A stretch of 64,000 bases of DNA from Pseudomonas gingeri (GTDB lineage: Bacteria > Pseudomonadota > Gammaproteobacteria > Pseudomonadales > Pseudomonadaceae): contig NZ_JACAQA010000003.1 of the NCBI RefSeq assembly GCF_013385425.1, positions 310,001 through 374,000 on the forward strand, written 5' to 3'. The position numbers and the translations under genes were made by a program. The notes below the pieces were generated by a model. The model ran no database searches. It had not been told where the DNA came from and saw nothing but the letters and a program-made list of their open reading frames with translations. Of this stretch, positions 53,865 through 63,359 are shown piece after piece (the first letter of the stretch is position 1; the number at the start of each line of letters is the position of its first letter).

Positions 53865-55415
53865 ATGAATGCGTACTCGTCACCCCCGCCAGATGGCGAA
53901 GCCGTTGATATTGCGATCATCGGCGCCGGTTTTGCCGGATTGTGCATGGCCATTCGCTTGAAACAGGCCGGCATCAGCGACTTCTTCGTCGCCGAACGGG
54001 CCGACAGCCTGGGCGGCACCTGGCGCGACAACCACTACCCCGGCTGCGCCTGTGATGTGCAGTCGCATGTCTACTCCTTCTCTTTCGCGCCCAATCCGCA
54101 CTGGAGCCGGCAATTTGCACCGCAGGCGGAAATCCGTGCCTATCTTGAGCGTTGCGCGAAGGATTTCGGTGTCACTCCCCACCTGCATTTCGACATGACC
54201 CTGAGCCGCGCAGTGTTCGACGAAAGCCGACAGCGCTGGGCCCTGAGCTTTGCCAACGGACGCCAGCTGTCGGCACGGGTGCTGATTTCCGGCATGGGTG
54301 GGCTCTCGCGTCCCGCGCTGCCGGATATTCCGGGGCTGGCGGACTTCCAGGGCAAAAGCTTCCATTCCCAGCACTGGGATCATGCTTATGCACTGGAAGG
54401 CAAACGGGTCGCGGTGATCGGCACCGGGGCCAGCGCCATCCAGTTCGTGCCGCGGATCGCCCCGAGGGTGGCGCACCTGAGCCTGTTCCAGCGCACGCCA
54501 CCCTGGATCCTGCCCAAGCCGGATCGCGAATTGTCGACGGCCGAACGCTGGTTGTTCCGACACCTGCCCTTTACCCAGCGCCTGGCCCGCTCGGCCATCT
54601 ACTGGGCCCTGGAAAGCCGGGTGATTGCCTTCGCCCGCTATCCGAAGTTGATGAAGCTGGTACAGAAAATTGCCGTACGCCATCTGCACCGCCAGGTGGC
54701 CGCGCCAACATTGCGCAAGACCCTGACGCCCGACTACACCATCGGTTGCAAGCGCATCCTGATTTCCAACGACTACTATCCGGCGCTGGCGCGCAGCCAC
54801 GTGAAAGTGGTCAGCCAGGCGGTCACGCGGGTCGAGACCGATGCCGTGGTCACCGCCGACGGTGTCCGCCACCCCGTCGACTGCCTGATCTTCGGTACCG
54901 GCTTCCAGGCCACCGAACCCCTGCCCCGGGGCCTGATCATCGGACGCAACGGCCTCGACGTGCTCGATGCCTGGGCCGACGGCGCCCATGCCTACCTGGG
55001 TAGCTGCCTGCCGGGCTACCCGAACTTCTTCATGATCATCGGCCCGAACACCGGGTTGGGGCACAACTCGATGATCCTGATGATCGAGGCCCAGGTCACC
55101 TATATCCTTCAGGCCCTTGCGCAAATGCGCAGCCAGTGGATCGAGACCCTGGAGATCAGGCCCGAAGTGGAAAGTCGCTACAACGAGCGGCTTCAGCAGC
55201 AGCTCCAGCGCGCTATCTGGTCAACCGGCGGCTGTCGCAGCTGGTACCTGGACCCGCGCACCGGCAAGAACACCACCCTCTGGCCCGGCTCGACCTGGCG
55301 TTTCCGTCAGGTCACGCGTCATTTCCAGCTCGGCGATTACAAGGTTTCTGCCCGGATATCCCCAAGCCCGGAACCGGCTCCCGTTCAAGCCCGATCCCCC
55401 GGAGGCCACCCATGA
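53865..55415 (+). CDS. Flavin-containing monooxygenase, Baeyer-Villiger type
   Basis: 516 residues. Two Rossmann motifs, GAGFAGLCMAIRLKQAG (FAD, ~20-36) and GTGASAIQF (NADPH, ~188), bracket the BVMO fingerprint FQGKSFHSQHWDH (FxGxxxHxxxW). The WRDNHYPGCACDVQSHVYSFSF segment is that of cyclohexanone/steroid-type BVMOs. It would insert oxygen beside a ketone, giving ester or lactone with FAD and NADPH. First gene of a three-gene operon with an SDR and a metal-dependent hydrolase; its stop overlaps the SDR ATG. Substrate unknown, but the alkane locus suggests long-chain ketones. AlmA-type terminal hydroxylation is less likely. Confidence 0.86.
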   Translation: MNAYSSPPPDGEAVDIAIIGAGFAGLCMAIRLKQAGISDFFVAERADSLGGTWRDNHYPGCACDVQSHVYSFSFAPNPHWSRQFAPQAEIRAYLERCAKDFGVTPHLHFDMTLSRAVFDESRQRWALSFANGRQLSARVLISGMGGLSRPALPDIPGLADFQGKSFHSQHWDHAYALEGKRVAVIGTGASAIQFVPRIAPRVAHLSLFQRTPPWILPKPDRELSTAERWLFRHLPFTQRLARSAIYWALESRVIAFARYPKLMKLVQKIAVRHLHRQVAAPTLRKTLTPDYTIGCKRILISNDYYPALARSHVKVVSQAVTRVETDAVVTADGVRHPVDCLIFGTGFQATEPLPRGLIIGRNGLDVLDAWADGAHAYLGSCLPGYPNFFMIIGPNTGLGHNSMILMIEAQVTYILQALAQMRSQWIETLEIRPEVESRYNERLQQQLQRAIWSTGGCRSWYLDPRTGKNTTLWPGSTWRFRQVTRHFQLGDYKVSARISPSPEPAPVQARSPGGHP

Positions 55416-56308
55416 AGACCTTCGACGGTAAAGTCGCCGCCATTACCGGGGCCGGTGCCGGCATGGGCCGCGCCCTGGCCATTGCCCTGGCCCGCGAAGG
55501 TTGCCACCTGGCCCTGGCGGACAAGAATCCCCAGGGCCTGGCACAGACCCTGGAACTGGCCCGGGCCGCCGCGCTACTACCGCTGCGCATCACCACCCGG
55601 GTCCTCGATGTCGCCGAACGCCAGGCTCTGTTCGACTGGGCGGCCGCCACGGCGGCCGAGCATGGCGGCGTCAACCTGGTGTTCAATAATGCCGGGGTGG
55701 CCCTGTCGAGTACCATCGAAGGCATGAGCCAGGAAGACCTCGACTGGATCGTCGGGATCAATTTCTGGGGCGTGGTCCATGGCACCCAGGCCTTCCTGCC
55801 TTACCTCAGGCAGACCGGCCACGGCCATATCATCAACACCTCCAGCGTGTTCGGCTTGTTCGCCCAACCGGGGATGAGCGCCTACAACGCCAGCAAGTTC
55901 GCCGTGCGCGGCTTTACCGAGTCCTTGCGCCAGGAACTCGACCTGATGGACATCGGTGTCTCGGCCACCTGCGTGCACCCTGGCGGCATCAAGACCGATA
56001 TCGCCCGTTCCAGCCGGATCAGTGACAACGTCAAGGGCCTGCTGATCGACAACGATGAACAGGCCCGGGCGGATTTCGAGAAACTCTTTATCACCGATGC
56101 CGACCAGGCGGCCCGGACGATCCTGCACGGCGTGCGAAGAAACCGTCGACGGGTGCTGATCGGCCGCGACGCCCATGCCCTGGATCTGCTGGTGCGCCTG
56201 CTGCCCAGCGCCTATCAGGCCCTGGTGGTGTTCGTCACCCGACGCATGTCGCCCTCGGGCAAACGCAAGACCCGGCCCGACGCCAGTGACGCCGGCGGTC
56301 TCAATTGA
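55412..56308 (+). CDS. Short-chain dehydrogenase/reductase
   Basis: 298 residues, classical SDR: TGAGAGMGRALA cofactor loop, NNAG, catalytic Ser in NTSS, and YNASK Tyr-Lys pair. It prefers NAD(H) or NADP(H) by the residue after strand 2 (ADKNP suggests NAD, an inference). The ATGA overlap with the BVMO gene implies tight coupling; it may oxidise the secondary alcohol that the BVMO then oxidises as ketone. A basic C-terminal tail (RRMSPSGKRKTRP) is longer than usual. Confidence 0.88.
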   Translation: MKTFDGKVAAITGAGAGMGRALAIALAREGCHLALADKNPQGLAQTLELARAAALLPLRITTRVLDVAERQALFDWAAATAAEHGGVNLVFNNAGVALSSTIEGMSQEDLDWIVGINFWGVVHGTQAFLPYLRQTGHGHIINTSSVFGLFAQPGMSAYNASKFAVRGFTESLRQELDLMDIGVSATCVHPGGIKTDIARSSRISDNVKGLLIDNDEQARADFEKLFITDADQAARTILHGVRRNRRRVLIGRDAHALDLLVRLLPSAYQALVVFVTRRMSPSGKRKTRPDASDAGGLN

Positions 56309-56322
56309 AAGGAGTGCCAGCC

Positions 56323-57150
56323 ATGCTGCCTGTACGCCGTGATGTCCGTGTCGACCTGCCCGCCGAGCGTGCCAAGGACTGGCATGCCCAGGGCCCGTGG
56401 GTCACGCATTTCTTCAATGCCCTGTCCTTGCTGTTTCCCTCCGGCGAACTGTTCTTCATGGACAGCGTGCGCCATTACCGGGATCGGGTGCACGACCCCG
56501 AGCTCAAGCGCCAGATCCAGGGTTTCATCGGCCAGGAAGCCATGCACAGCCGCGAGCACTTGCGCTACAACGACATGCTGCAAGCCGCCGGCCTGCCGGC
56601 GCACAAGCTCGATCGACGGTTGCGGATAATCCTCGACTTCCAGAAAAAGCACTTCCCGCCCGCCTTCAACCTGGGCATCACCATTGCCCTGGAGCATTAC
56701 ACCGCAATGCTCGCTGATCTGATGTTGCGCGACCCGAGCCGCTTCGGCGACTCGGTCGAGGGTTATCGGCAGATGTGGATGTGGCATGCGCTGGAGGAGA
56801 CCGAGCACAAGTCAGTGGCCTTCGATGTGTGGAATGCCGCGCTCAAGCCGGGACCGGGGCGCTACCTCATCCGTGTCGGCAGCATGCTAAGCACCACGCT
56901 GATGTTCTGGCTGGTGGTGTTCGACTTTCATGTGCGCCTGCTGATCGCCGACCGCAAGGCCGGTCATCCGCTCAAAGGTTGCTGGTCCATGCTCAAGTAC
57001 CTGTTCGGCCGCCACGGTGTGTTCCCGCGTATCGCCCTGCCCTGGCTGGATTACTTCAAGCCTGGCTTCCATCCCTGGGACCATGACAACCGCGAGCATC
57101 TGCAACGCATCGATGCCCTGGTCGAGGCGATGGATAAGCAGCGCCCCTGA
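56323..57150 (+). CDS. Metal-dependent hydrolase (PF10118-like, ferritin-like fold)
   Basis: 275 residues. Glu/His clusters QEAMHSREHLRYND, ALEHYTAM and MWHALEETEHKSVAFDV are typical of the YbaR-like/PF10118 'metal-dependent hydrolase' group, which appears to be a di-iron helical protein by motif spacing. A hydrophobic stretch (STTLMFWLVVFDFHVRLLI) may bind membranes. ATG 56323 is 9 bases after AAAGGAG; an in-frame TTG 18 bases earlier overlaps the SDR stop. Last gene of the BVMO operon. Catalytic role in this pathway is not known. Confidence 0.8.
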   Translation: MLPVRRDVRVDLPAERAKDWHAQGPWVTHFFNALSLLFPSGELFFMDSVRHYRDRVHDPELKRQIQGFIGQEAMHSREHLRYNDMLQAAGLPAHKLDRRLRIILDFQKKHFPPAFNLGITIALEHYTAMLADLMLRDPSRFGDSVEGYRQMWMWHALEETEHKSVAFDVWNAALKPGPGRYLIRVGSMLSTTLMFWLVVFDFHVRLLIADRKAGHPLKGCWSMLKYLFGRHGVFPRIALPWLDYFKPGFHPWDHDNREHLQRIDALVEAMDKQRP

Positions 57151-57157
57151 TAGCCTG

Positions 57158-58303
57158 TCAGTCAGGCTCCACAGGCTGGACCTGACTGGCGGTATCGATA
57201 CTCACCACCACCGACAGCCCCGGGCGCAGCCGGTCGATCTCCTCCTGCCCCGGGTCGACGATGATCCGTACCGGCACCCGCTGGGCGATCTTGACGAAGT
57301 TGCCGGTGGCGTTATCGGCCTGCAGCAGGCTGAACTCCGAGCCGGTCGCCGGGGCAATACGCTGTACCCGGCCAGAGAAACGACGATGGTTGAGGGCATC
57401 GACGGTAAAACTCGCCGCCTGCCCCACCCGCACATCCGCCATCTGGGTTTCCTTCATATTGGCGATCACCCAGTGCCGATCCGGCACCAGGGCCATCAAC
57501 TGCGCGCCGGAGTTCACATACGCCCCCAGGCGCACGCCGATCTGCCCCAGTTGGCCGTCCCGGGGAGCGGTGATCCGGGTATTCGACAAGTCGATCCGCG
57601 CCAGCTCCACCGCGGCCTCGGCGTTGGTCACCGCCGCCTCCAGTGAACCGCGATTGACCAACACGGTTTGCAGGTCCTGACGGGAAATATCCAGCGCCGC
57701 CTTCGCCTGGGCCACCGCCGCGTCCGTCTGGGCATGGTCGGCACGGGTCACGTCGAGTTCACGCCGGGACACCGAGCCATCGGCGATCAGCGCTTCGTTG
57801 CGCTTGAGGTCGGCGCTGCTCTTGAGCACCTGGGCCCGGCTGTTGTCGAGGGCCGCCTGGCGCTGGGCAATGGTTGCCTCGGCGCTACGGCGCTGCTGCA
57901 GGTTGTTGGCCAGGGCGGCCTTCTGCACGTCCAGTTGGGCCAGGGCCTGGTCCAGTCGCTGCTTATAGATACGGTCGTCGAGGCGCACCAGCAGGTCGCC
58001 GGCCTTGACGAACTGGAAGTCCTGCACCGGCACTTCGTACACATAGCCGCTGAGCTGCGGACCGATCAACGTCACCTGTCCGCGCACCAGGGCATTCTCG
58101 GTGCTTTCGATGGCGCTGCCGAACGGCGGCAGTTGCCAGGCATACAACACGATCAGCACACCGGTGAGGGCAATCGCGGCAAAGCCCAGGGACGAGACGA
58201 TCCGCACCCCCAGGGACCTTGGTTCGGTGGACGAAGCGCCGGCCGGGGTGACCCCTTCGGGGGTGGCGGCAATGGCATTGGTCGTGGTCGCAGGTTCGCT
58301 CAT
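57158..58303 (-). CDS. emrA: HlyD/EmrA-family membrane fusion protein
   Basis: 381 residues: cytoplasmic tail, one TM (IALTGVLIVLYAWQLPPF), lipoyl half-motif QVTLIGPQLSGYVYEVPVQDFQFVKAGDLLVRLDD, a long coiled-coil (~110-210), then the beta-barrel with NTRITAPRDGQLGQI. It joins the partner transporter EmrB to an outer-membrane channel. The ATG at 58303 overlaps the emrB stop; there is no good ribosome site, so translation is coupled. The outer-membrane factor is not here. Confidence 0.88.
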   Translation of the reverse strand: MSEPATTTNAIAATPEGVTPAGASSTEPRSLGVRIVSSLGFAAIALTGVLIVLYAWQLPPFGSAIESTENALVRGQVTLIGPQLSGYVYEVPVQDFQFVKAGDLLVRLDDRIYKQRLDQALAQLDVQKAALANNLQQRRSAEATIAQRQAALDNSRAQVLKSSADLKRNEALIADGSVSRRELDVTRADHAQTDAAVAQAKAALDISRQDLQTVLVNRGSLEAAVTNAEAAVELARIDLSNTRITAPRDGQLGQIGVRLGAYVNSGAQLMALVPDRHWVIANMKETQMADVRVGQAASFTVDALNHRRFSGRVQRIAPATGSEFSLLQADNATGNFVKIAQRVPVRIIVDPGQEEIDRLRPGLSVVVSIDTASQVQPVEPD

Positions 58304-59961
58304 CGTGAAGGGGCACCGCTGGTGAGAGTGGGAGACGGGGCGTTGCGGGCAATCTTCCTGTTCATGCTGAGCAACCACAGGCTGCGGGCGAAGATCCACA
58401 GCATGGTCAGGACCGCGATCACCGCAATCAGCATGAACACATCGTTATAGGCCAGGATATTCGCTTCGCGGGTCGCCGACGCGGCCAGCGCCTGCATGCC
58501 CTGGGTGGTGCGCGCCGACGGGTCGAAAATCACCCCGGCATAGGCCGCGCTGCTGCTTTGCAGGCGTGCGGCGACCTGCGGATCGATCAGCGTCAGGTGT
58601 TCGACGATACTGCTGGAGTGGAATTTCTCCCTTGCCACCTGGAAGGTCCCCAGCAACGCGGAGCCGATCAAGCCGCCGAGATTGTTGCAGATCCCGAACA
58701 ACACCGAAAAGCTCACCAGGTTGCGCGGGTTGGTCACCACATTGCGGGTGCCCAGGGCCATGGTCGGGCCGAGGAAAAAGGTCCCGCCGAAGGCCAGCAG
58801 GAACTGACTGGCGTACATATTGGCCGGACGCGTCAGGTTGTTGGAAAAGCTGTCCATGGACGAGCCGACCGCCATCAGCGCCAGGGAAATGATCAGCGGC
58901 TTGAGCAGGTGATCGGGGTGAATGGTCAGGGCACTGACCGCCAATCCGGCGATGCTGCCCAGCAGCATCACCCCATAGAGGCTGCGCATCTGTTCGCTGC
59001 CCATGTTCAAGGCCTGGAGAAAGCCCACCGCGCCGGTGGACTGCTCCGAGAGCACCATGCGGATCAGGATCACCGCCAGCCCCAGGCGGATCATCGCCCC
59101 GCTGCCCAGCCAGCGGGTCATCAGCATCGGGTTGCTGCGGTTGTGTTCAATTGCCAGCCCGGCGAGGATCAGCACGATCGAGGCCGCCGAGGCGATGCCG
59201 ATCCAGGGCGCTTCCAGCCACCAGTCGATCCGCCCCAGGGACAGCACCGCGCAGAGCAGCGCCACGCCGGTAGCGAGGATGGCGAAGGTCAGGAAATCGA
59301 GTTTTTCAAAGGTCTTGAAGCGATCGCCCGGCGGCAGCTTGAGCAGGAACACGCAGCCCAGGGCCGCCAGGGCCAGTCCCAGCTCGAACAGATACAGCCC
59401 GCGCCACTCGGCGATCTGCAGCAGGTCCTCGGAAAACAGCCGGGCCAGGGGCAGCGCCAACTGCGAGGTGCCCAGCCCCAGCACCAGGGCCTTGAGCCGC
59501 CATTTCGCCGGAAAAGCCTGGATCATGTAATACAGGCCCAGGGAACTCAGGGCCGCGCCCACCATTCCGTGGGCCGCACGCACGGCAATCGCCGAACTCA
59601 GGTCATTGACGAACAGATGGCCGAAGGTCACCAGCGCATAGAGCACCAGGAACACCTCGGTGAAGGCTCGCAAGCCGAATTGCTGGCGAAATTTCACCAG
59701 CAACAGGTTCATCGAGACATTGGTCATGACATAGGCCGCCGGCAACCAGGCGATCTCCGCCGTGGTCGAGCCCAGGGCGCCTTGCAGGTACGGCAAATTG
59801 GCGATCACCAGCGAATTGCCGAGGCCACCGGTCAAGGCCACCAGCAGTCCGACCATGGCATAGGCCCAGCGCCTGGGCGTGGAATGCAACGGCGTCGACG
59901 GCGATCCGGGCAGGCTGGGGCGCTCGTGGGGCTGCCAGTCGTGCGGCGCGTATTGGTTCAT
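58300..59961 (-). CDS. emrB: DHA2-family MFS efflux pump (EmrB-like)
   Basis: 553 residues, 14 predicted helices. The N-terminal RRWAYAMVGLLVALTGGLGNSLVIANLPYLQGALG and motif C region match the EmrB/MFS_1 efflux group, though motif A is somewhat diverged (KFRQQFGLRAF). It exports hydrophobic or amphipathic compounds with EmrA across the envelope. ATG 59961; 396 bp separate it from arnC on the other strand. A polar N-terminal tail of ~30 residues is longer than in E. coli EmrB. Confidence 0.84.
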   Translation of the reverse strand: MNQYAPHDWQPHERPSLPGSPSTPLHSTPRRWAYAMVGLLVALTGGLGNSLVIANLPYLQGALGSTTAEIAWLPAAYVMTNVSMNLLLVKFRQQFGLRAFTEVFLVLYALVTFGHLFVNDLSSAIAVRAAHGMVGAALSSLGLYYMIQAFPAKWRLKALVLGLGTSQLALPLARLFSEDLLQIAEWRGLYLFELGLALAALGCVFLLKLPPGDRFKTFEKLDFLTFAILATGVALLCAVLSLGRIDWWLEAPWIGIASAASIVLILAGLAIEHNRSNPMLMTRWLGSGAMIRLGLAVILIRMVLSEQSTGAVGFLQALNMGSEQMRSLYGVMLLGSIAGLAVSALTIHPDHLLKPLIISLALMAVGSSMDSFSNNLTRPANMYASQFLLAFGGTFFLGPTMALGTRNVVTNPRNLVSFSVLFGICNNLGGLIGSALLGTFQVAREKFHSSSIVEHLTLIDPQVAARLQSSSAAYAGVIFDPSARTTQGMQALAASATREANILAYNDVFMLIAVIAVLTMLWIFARSLWLLSMNRKIARNAPSPTLTSGAPSR

Positions 59962-60357
59962 CGGGGCCTTGCTCCAAACACCGGAAGGCGACTCTTATTT
60001 GCGCGGCCACACAGATTACCTGAATCGCCGCTGTCTATTGAGCAAAAACAACAGGTCGTTCATCTCTTCTTCATAGGCTTTTCACATTTGGGCGTTTACC
60101 GTAGAATCCTGCCCGCGCTTCGGGCCAGGGAATTGATAAAAATCATGAACATAACGCTGCAATGCAGCTTTGACATTTCATTTTTTTAGGCTTAAATCGC
60201 CGCATGTCTTTTATTACCCCTGTATCATCCCACGGTCATGCCTCTATGCTTGTCCGCATAAAAGGTATCGTTCATTGTGCCCGAGCGTTGAGTCCGGCAT
60301 GCTATCGGCTGGCTTGAAGCATCGCCGCACCATTGAAACCATTCTGGAAAGAAGCCT
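59962..60357. other. Divergent promoter region emrB / arnC
   Basis: 396 bases without a gene. Contains a stem-loop at 60108-60129 (CCTGCCCG against CGGGCCAGG with one bulge), a strong -35-like TTGACA at 60170, and an AT-rich run 60176-60197. I found no PhoP or PmrA box and no arnB-like reading frame, although arnB is normally in front of arnC. Confidence 0.5.
60170..60197 (+). promoter_or_regulatory. Sigma70-like promoter candidate for the arn operon
   Basis: TTGACA at 60170-60175 matches the -35 consensus exactly; TTAAAT at 60192-60197 gives a 16-base spacer and matches four of six -10 positions. It lies ~160 bases before the arnC start. Transcription start not proven. Confidence 0.4.
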
Positions 60358-61371
60358 TTGAAACCTTATCCAATTCAGCGCGTGTCGATCGTTATCCCGG
60401 TCTATAACGAAGAACAGAGCCTGCCAGAACTGTTGCGCCGCACCGAAGCGGCCTGTTCGCAGTTGACCCAGGATGTCGAAATCATCCTGGTCGACGACGG
60501 CAGCCGTGATCGCTCCGCCGACATTCTCCAGGAAGCCGCCGAGCGTGAAGGCAGCCAGGTCATCGCCGTGATCCTGAACCGCAACTACGGTCAGCACGCC
60601 GCGATCATGGCCGGCTTCGAGCAATCCACCGGTGATGTGGTCATCACCCTGGACGCCGACCTGCAGAACCCGCCGGAAGAAATTCCGCGTCTGGTGGAAC
60701 AGTGTGCCCTGGGCTTCGACGTGGTCGGCACCGTGCGCAACAATCGCCAGGACTCGGCCCTGCGCCGCTGGCCGTCGCGCCTGATCAACATGGCCGTGCA
60801 ACGTTCCACCGGCGTCGCCATGAGCGACTACGGCTGCATGTTGCGCGCCTATCGCCGGACCATCGTCGATGCGATGCTGGCCTGCCGCGAGCGCAGCACC
60901 TTTATCCCGATCCTGGCCAACAGTTTTGCCCGGCACACCACCGAAGTACTGGTGCAGCACGCCGAGCGCGAGCACGGTGACTCGAAATACAGCCCGATGC
61001 GCCTGATCAACCTGATGTTCGACCTGGTCACCTGCATGACCACCACGCCCCTGCGGCTGTTGAGCATCATCGGTTTCACCATGGCCGGTCTCGGCGCGCT
61101 GTTCGCCATCCTGCTGGTGGTGCTGCGCCTGATCTTCGGCGCCGCCTGGGCCGGTGACGGTTCGTTCGTGCTGTTTGCTATCCTGTTCGTCTTTACCGGC
61201 GGCCAGTTCATCGGCATGGGGCTCCTGGGTGAATACCTGGGCCGCATGTACAGTGACGTGCGTGCACGTCCGCGCTTCTTCATCGAGAAAGTGCTGCGTA
61301 GCCAGCCGTCTCCTGCCAGCGCTGCTGGTGATACCCCTTCTACTACTACCTCCAATCAGGTCGCACCATGA
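60358..61371 (+). CDS. arnC: Undecaprenyl-phosphate Ara4FN transferase ArnC
   Basis: 337 residues. GT2 glycosyltransferase with [17 protein letters not shown], acidic VDDGSRDRS and [10 protein letters not shown] (DxD-like), and two C-terminal helices (~235-305). It transfers 4-deoxy-4-formamido-L-arabinose from UDP to undecaprenyl phosphate at the inner membrane, part of lipid A modification for polymyxin resistance. Starts with TTG at 60358; GGAAAGAAG lies before it. Followed by arnA with a 4-base overlap. arnB is not upstream here. Confidence 0.93.
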   Translation: MKPYPIQRVSIVIPVYNEEQSLPELLRRTEAACSQLTQDVEIILVDDGSRDRSADILQEAAEREGSQVIAVILNRNYGQHAAIMAGFEQSTGDVVITLDADLQNPPEEIPRLVEQCALGFDVVGTVRNNRQDSALRRWPSRLINMAVQRSTGVAMSDYGCMLRAYRRTIVDAMLACRERSTFIPILANSFARHTTEVLVQHAEREHGDSKYSPMRLINLMFDLVTCMTTTPLRLLSIIGFTMAGLGALFAILLVVLRLIFGAAWAGDGSFVLFAILFVFTGGQFIGMGLLGEYLGRMYSDVRARPRFFIEKVLRSQPSPASAAGDTPSTTTSNQVAP

Positions 61372-63359
61372 ATCCGAAAGTTGTCGTCTTCGCCTATCAC
61401 GATATTGGTTGCACCGGCATCGAGTCCCTGCTCGCCGCAGGTTACGACATCGCCGCAGTGTTCACCCATGCCGACGACCCGAAGGAGAACGCCTTCTACG
61501 GTTCCGTAGCGCAACTCTGTGCTCGCAAGGGCATTACCGTGCACGCCCCGGAAGATGCCAACCATCCTCTGTGGATCGAGCGCATTGCCAAGCTGAGCCC
61601 GGACTACATCTTCTCGTTCTACTACCGCAACCTGTTGAGCGAAGAGCTGCTGGCCACCGCCAAGAACGGCGCGTTCAACCTGCACGGTTCCCTGCTGCCA
61701 CGCTACCGCGGTCGCGCACCGGCCAACTGGGTGCTGGTCAACGGCGAAACCGAAACCGGCGTGACCCTGCACCGCATGGTCAAGCGTGCCGATGCCGGTG
61801 GCATCCTGGCGCAGAACCGCGTCGCCATCGACCGTGCCGACACCGCCCTGACCCTGCACACCAAGCTGCGTGACAGCGCTGCAGCCCTGCTGGGTGAAGC
61901 CCTGCCACAACTGGCTGCCGGCAAACTGAGCGAAACCGCCCAGGACGAGTCCAAGGCTACTTACTTCGGTCGCCGTACCCCGGCTGACGGCAAGCTGGTC
62001 TGGAAAAAGCCTGCCGAAGAGCTGTTCAACCTGGTCCGTGCCGTGACCCAACCTTACCCGGGTGCCTTCTGCGCCGTGGGCGAGCACAAGCTGATCGTCT
62101 GGAGCGCCGAAGTCGTCAAGGGCAACGAAGGTCAGGCCCCTGGCCGTGTGATCAGCGTCGACCCATTGCGCATCGCTTGCGGTGAAGACTCCCTGGTGAT
62201 CAAGGCCGGTCAGCGCAACGACGCCGGCCTCTTCCTCAGCGGCCCGCAACTGGCCAACGAACTGGGTCTGGTGGACGGTTCCTTCCTGCGTGGCGCCGAG
62301 TCGGGCCGCAAGCCACGTCGTACCCGCGTACTGATCCTGGGCGTCAACGGCTTCATCGGTAACCACCTGTCCGAGCGCCTGCTGCGTGACGACAAGTACG
62401 ACGTCTACGGTCTGGACATCGGCTCCGACGCCATCGAGCGCCTGCGCAGCCACCCGAACTTCCACTTCGTCGAAGGCGATATCAGCATCCACTCCGAGTG
62501 GATCGAGTATCACATCAAGAAGTGCGACGTGGTCCTGCCGCTGGTGGCCATCGCCACCCCGATCGAATACACCCGCAACCCGCTGCGCGTATTCGAACTG
62601 GACTTCGAAGAAAACCTGAAGCTGGTTCGCTACTGCGTCAAGTACAACAAGCGCGTGATCTTCCCGTCGACTTCCGAAGTCTACGGCATGTGCCAGGACG
62701 AGAACTTCGACGAAGACACCTCGAACCTGATCGTTGGCCCGATCAACAAGCAGCGCTGGATCTACTCGGTCTCCAAGCAACTGCTGGACCGCGTGATCTG
62801 GGCTTATGGCGCCAAGGGCCTGAACTTCACCCTGTTCCGTCCGTTCAACTGGATGGGTCCACGTCTGGACCGTCTGGATTCGGCGCGTATCGGCAGCTCC
62901 CGTGCCATCACCCAGCTGATCCTGAACCTGGTGGAAGGTACTCCGATCCGTCTGTTCGACGGCGGCGAGCAGAAGCGCTGCTTCACCGACATCGCCGACG
63001 GCATCGAGGCCCTGGCCCGTATCGTCGACAACGAGAACGACTGCTGCAACGGCCAGGTCATCAACATCGGTAGCCCGGACAACGAAGCCAGCATCCGTCA
63101 GCTGGGCGAAGAACTGCTGCGTCAGTTCGAAGCTCACCCGCTGCGCAGCAACTTCCCTCCGTTCGCCGGTTTCCGCGACGTGGAAAGCAAGGCGTTCTAC
63201 GGTACTGGCTACCAGGACGTGTCGCACCGCAAACCAAGCGTCGAAAACGCCAAGCGCCTGCTGAACTGGGAGCCGACCGTCGAGATGAGCGAAACCATCG
63301 GTAACACCCTGGACTTCTTCCTGAAAGAAGCCATGCTCGAAATCGCGGACAAGCGCTGA
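61368..63359 (+). CDS. arnA: Bifunctional UDP-Ara4N formyltransferase/UDP-glucuronate oxidase ArnA
   Basis: 663 residues, close to the 660 of E. coli. N-terminal formyltransferase with N104/H106 ([12 protein letters not shown]) and D142 (KRADAGG), equivalent to N102/H104/D140 of E. coli. C-terminal SDR-like decarboxylating dehydrogenase from ~320 ([19 protein letters not shown]), with STSEVYGM and YSVSKQ Tyr-Lys. It makes UDP-Ara4O from UDP-glucuronate and formylates UDP-Ara4N. The transaminase ArnB, which acts between its two steps, is not in the window. Overlaps arnC by ATGA and arnD by TGATG. Confidence 0.96.
   Translation: MNPKVVVFAYHDIGCTGIESLLAAGYDIAAVFTHADDPKENAFYGSVAQLCARKGITVHAPEDANHPLWIERIAKLSPDYIFSFYYRNLLSEELLATAKNGAFNLHGSLLPRYRGRAPANWVLVNGETETGVTLHRMVKRADAGGILAQNRVAIDRADTALTLHTKLRDSAAALLGEALPQLAAGKLSETAQDESKATYFGRRTPADGKLVWKKPAEELFNLVRAVTQPYPGAFCAVGEHKLIVWSAEVVKGNEGQAPGRVISVDPLRIACGEDSLVIKAGQRNDAGLFLSGPQLANELGLVDGSFLRGAESGRKPRRTRVLILGVNGFIGNHLSERLLRDDKYDVYGLDIGSDAIERLRSHPNFHFVEGDISIHSEWIEYHIKKCDVVLPLVAIATPIEYTRNPLRVFELDFEENLKLVRYCVKYNKRVIFPSTSEVYGMCQDENFDEDTSNLIVGPINKQRWIYSVSKQLLDRVIWAYGAKGLNFTLFRPFNWMGPRLDRLDSARIGSSRAITQLILNLVEGTPIRLFDGGEQKRCFTDIADGIEALARIVDNENDCCNGQVINIGSPDNEASIRQLGEELLRQFEAHPLRSNFPPFAGFRDVESKAFYGTGYQDVSHRKPSVENAKRLLNWEPTVEMSETIGNTLDFFLKEAMLEIADKR

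Noticed and set aside
58558..60189. 543-codon open frame on the plus strand opposite emrB
   Set aside because: Low-complexity Gln/Arg/His-rich product antisense to a clear MFS gene.
60130..60357. PmrA/PhoP box upstream of arnC
   Set aside because: The single CTTAAA near 60191 has no partner half-site at the right spacing.
61356..63227. 623-codon open frame antisense to arnA
   Set aside because: No recognisable motifs and full overlap with arnA, whose active-site residues are all intact.
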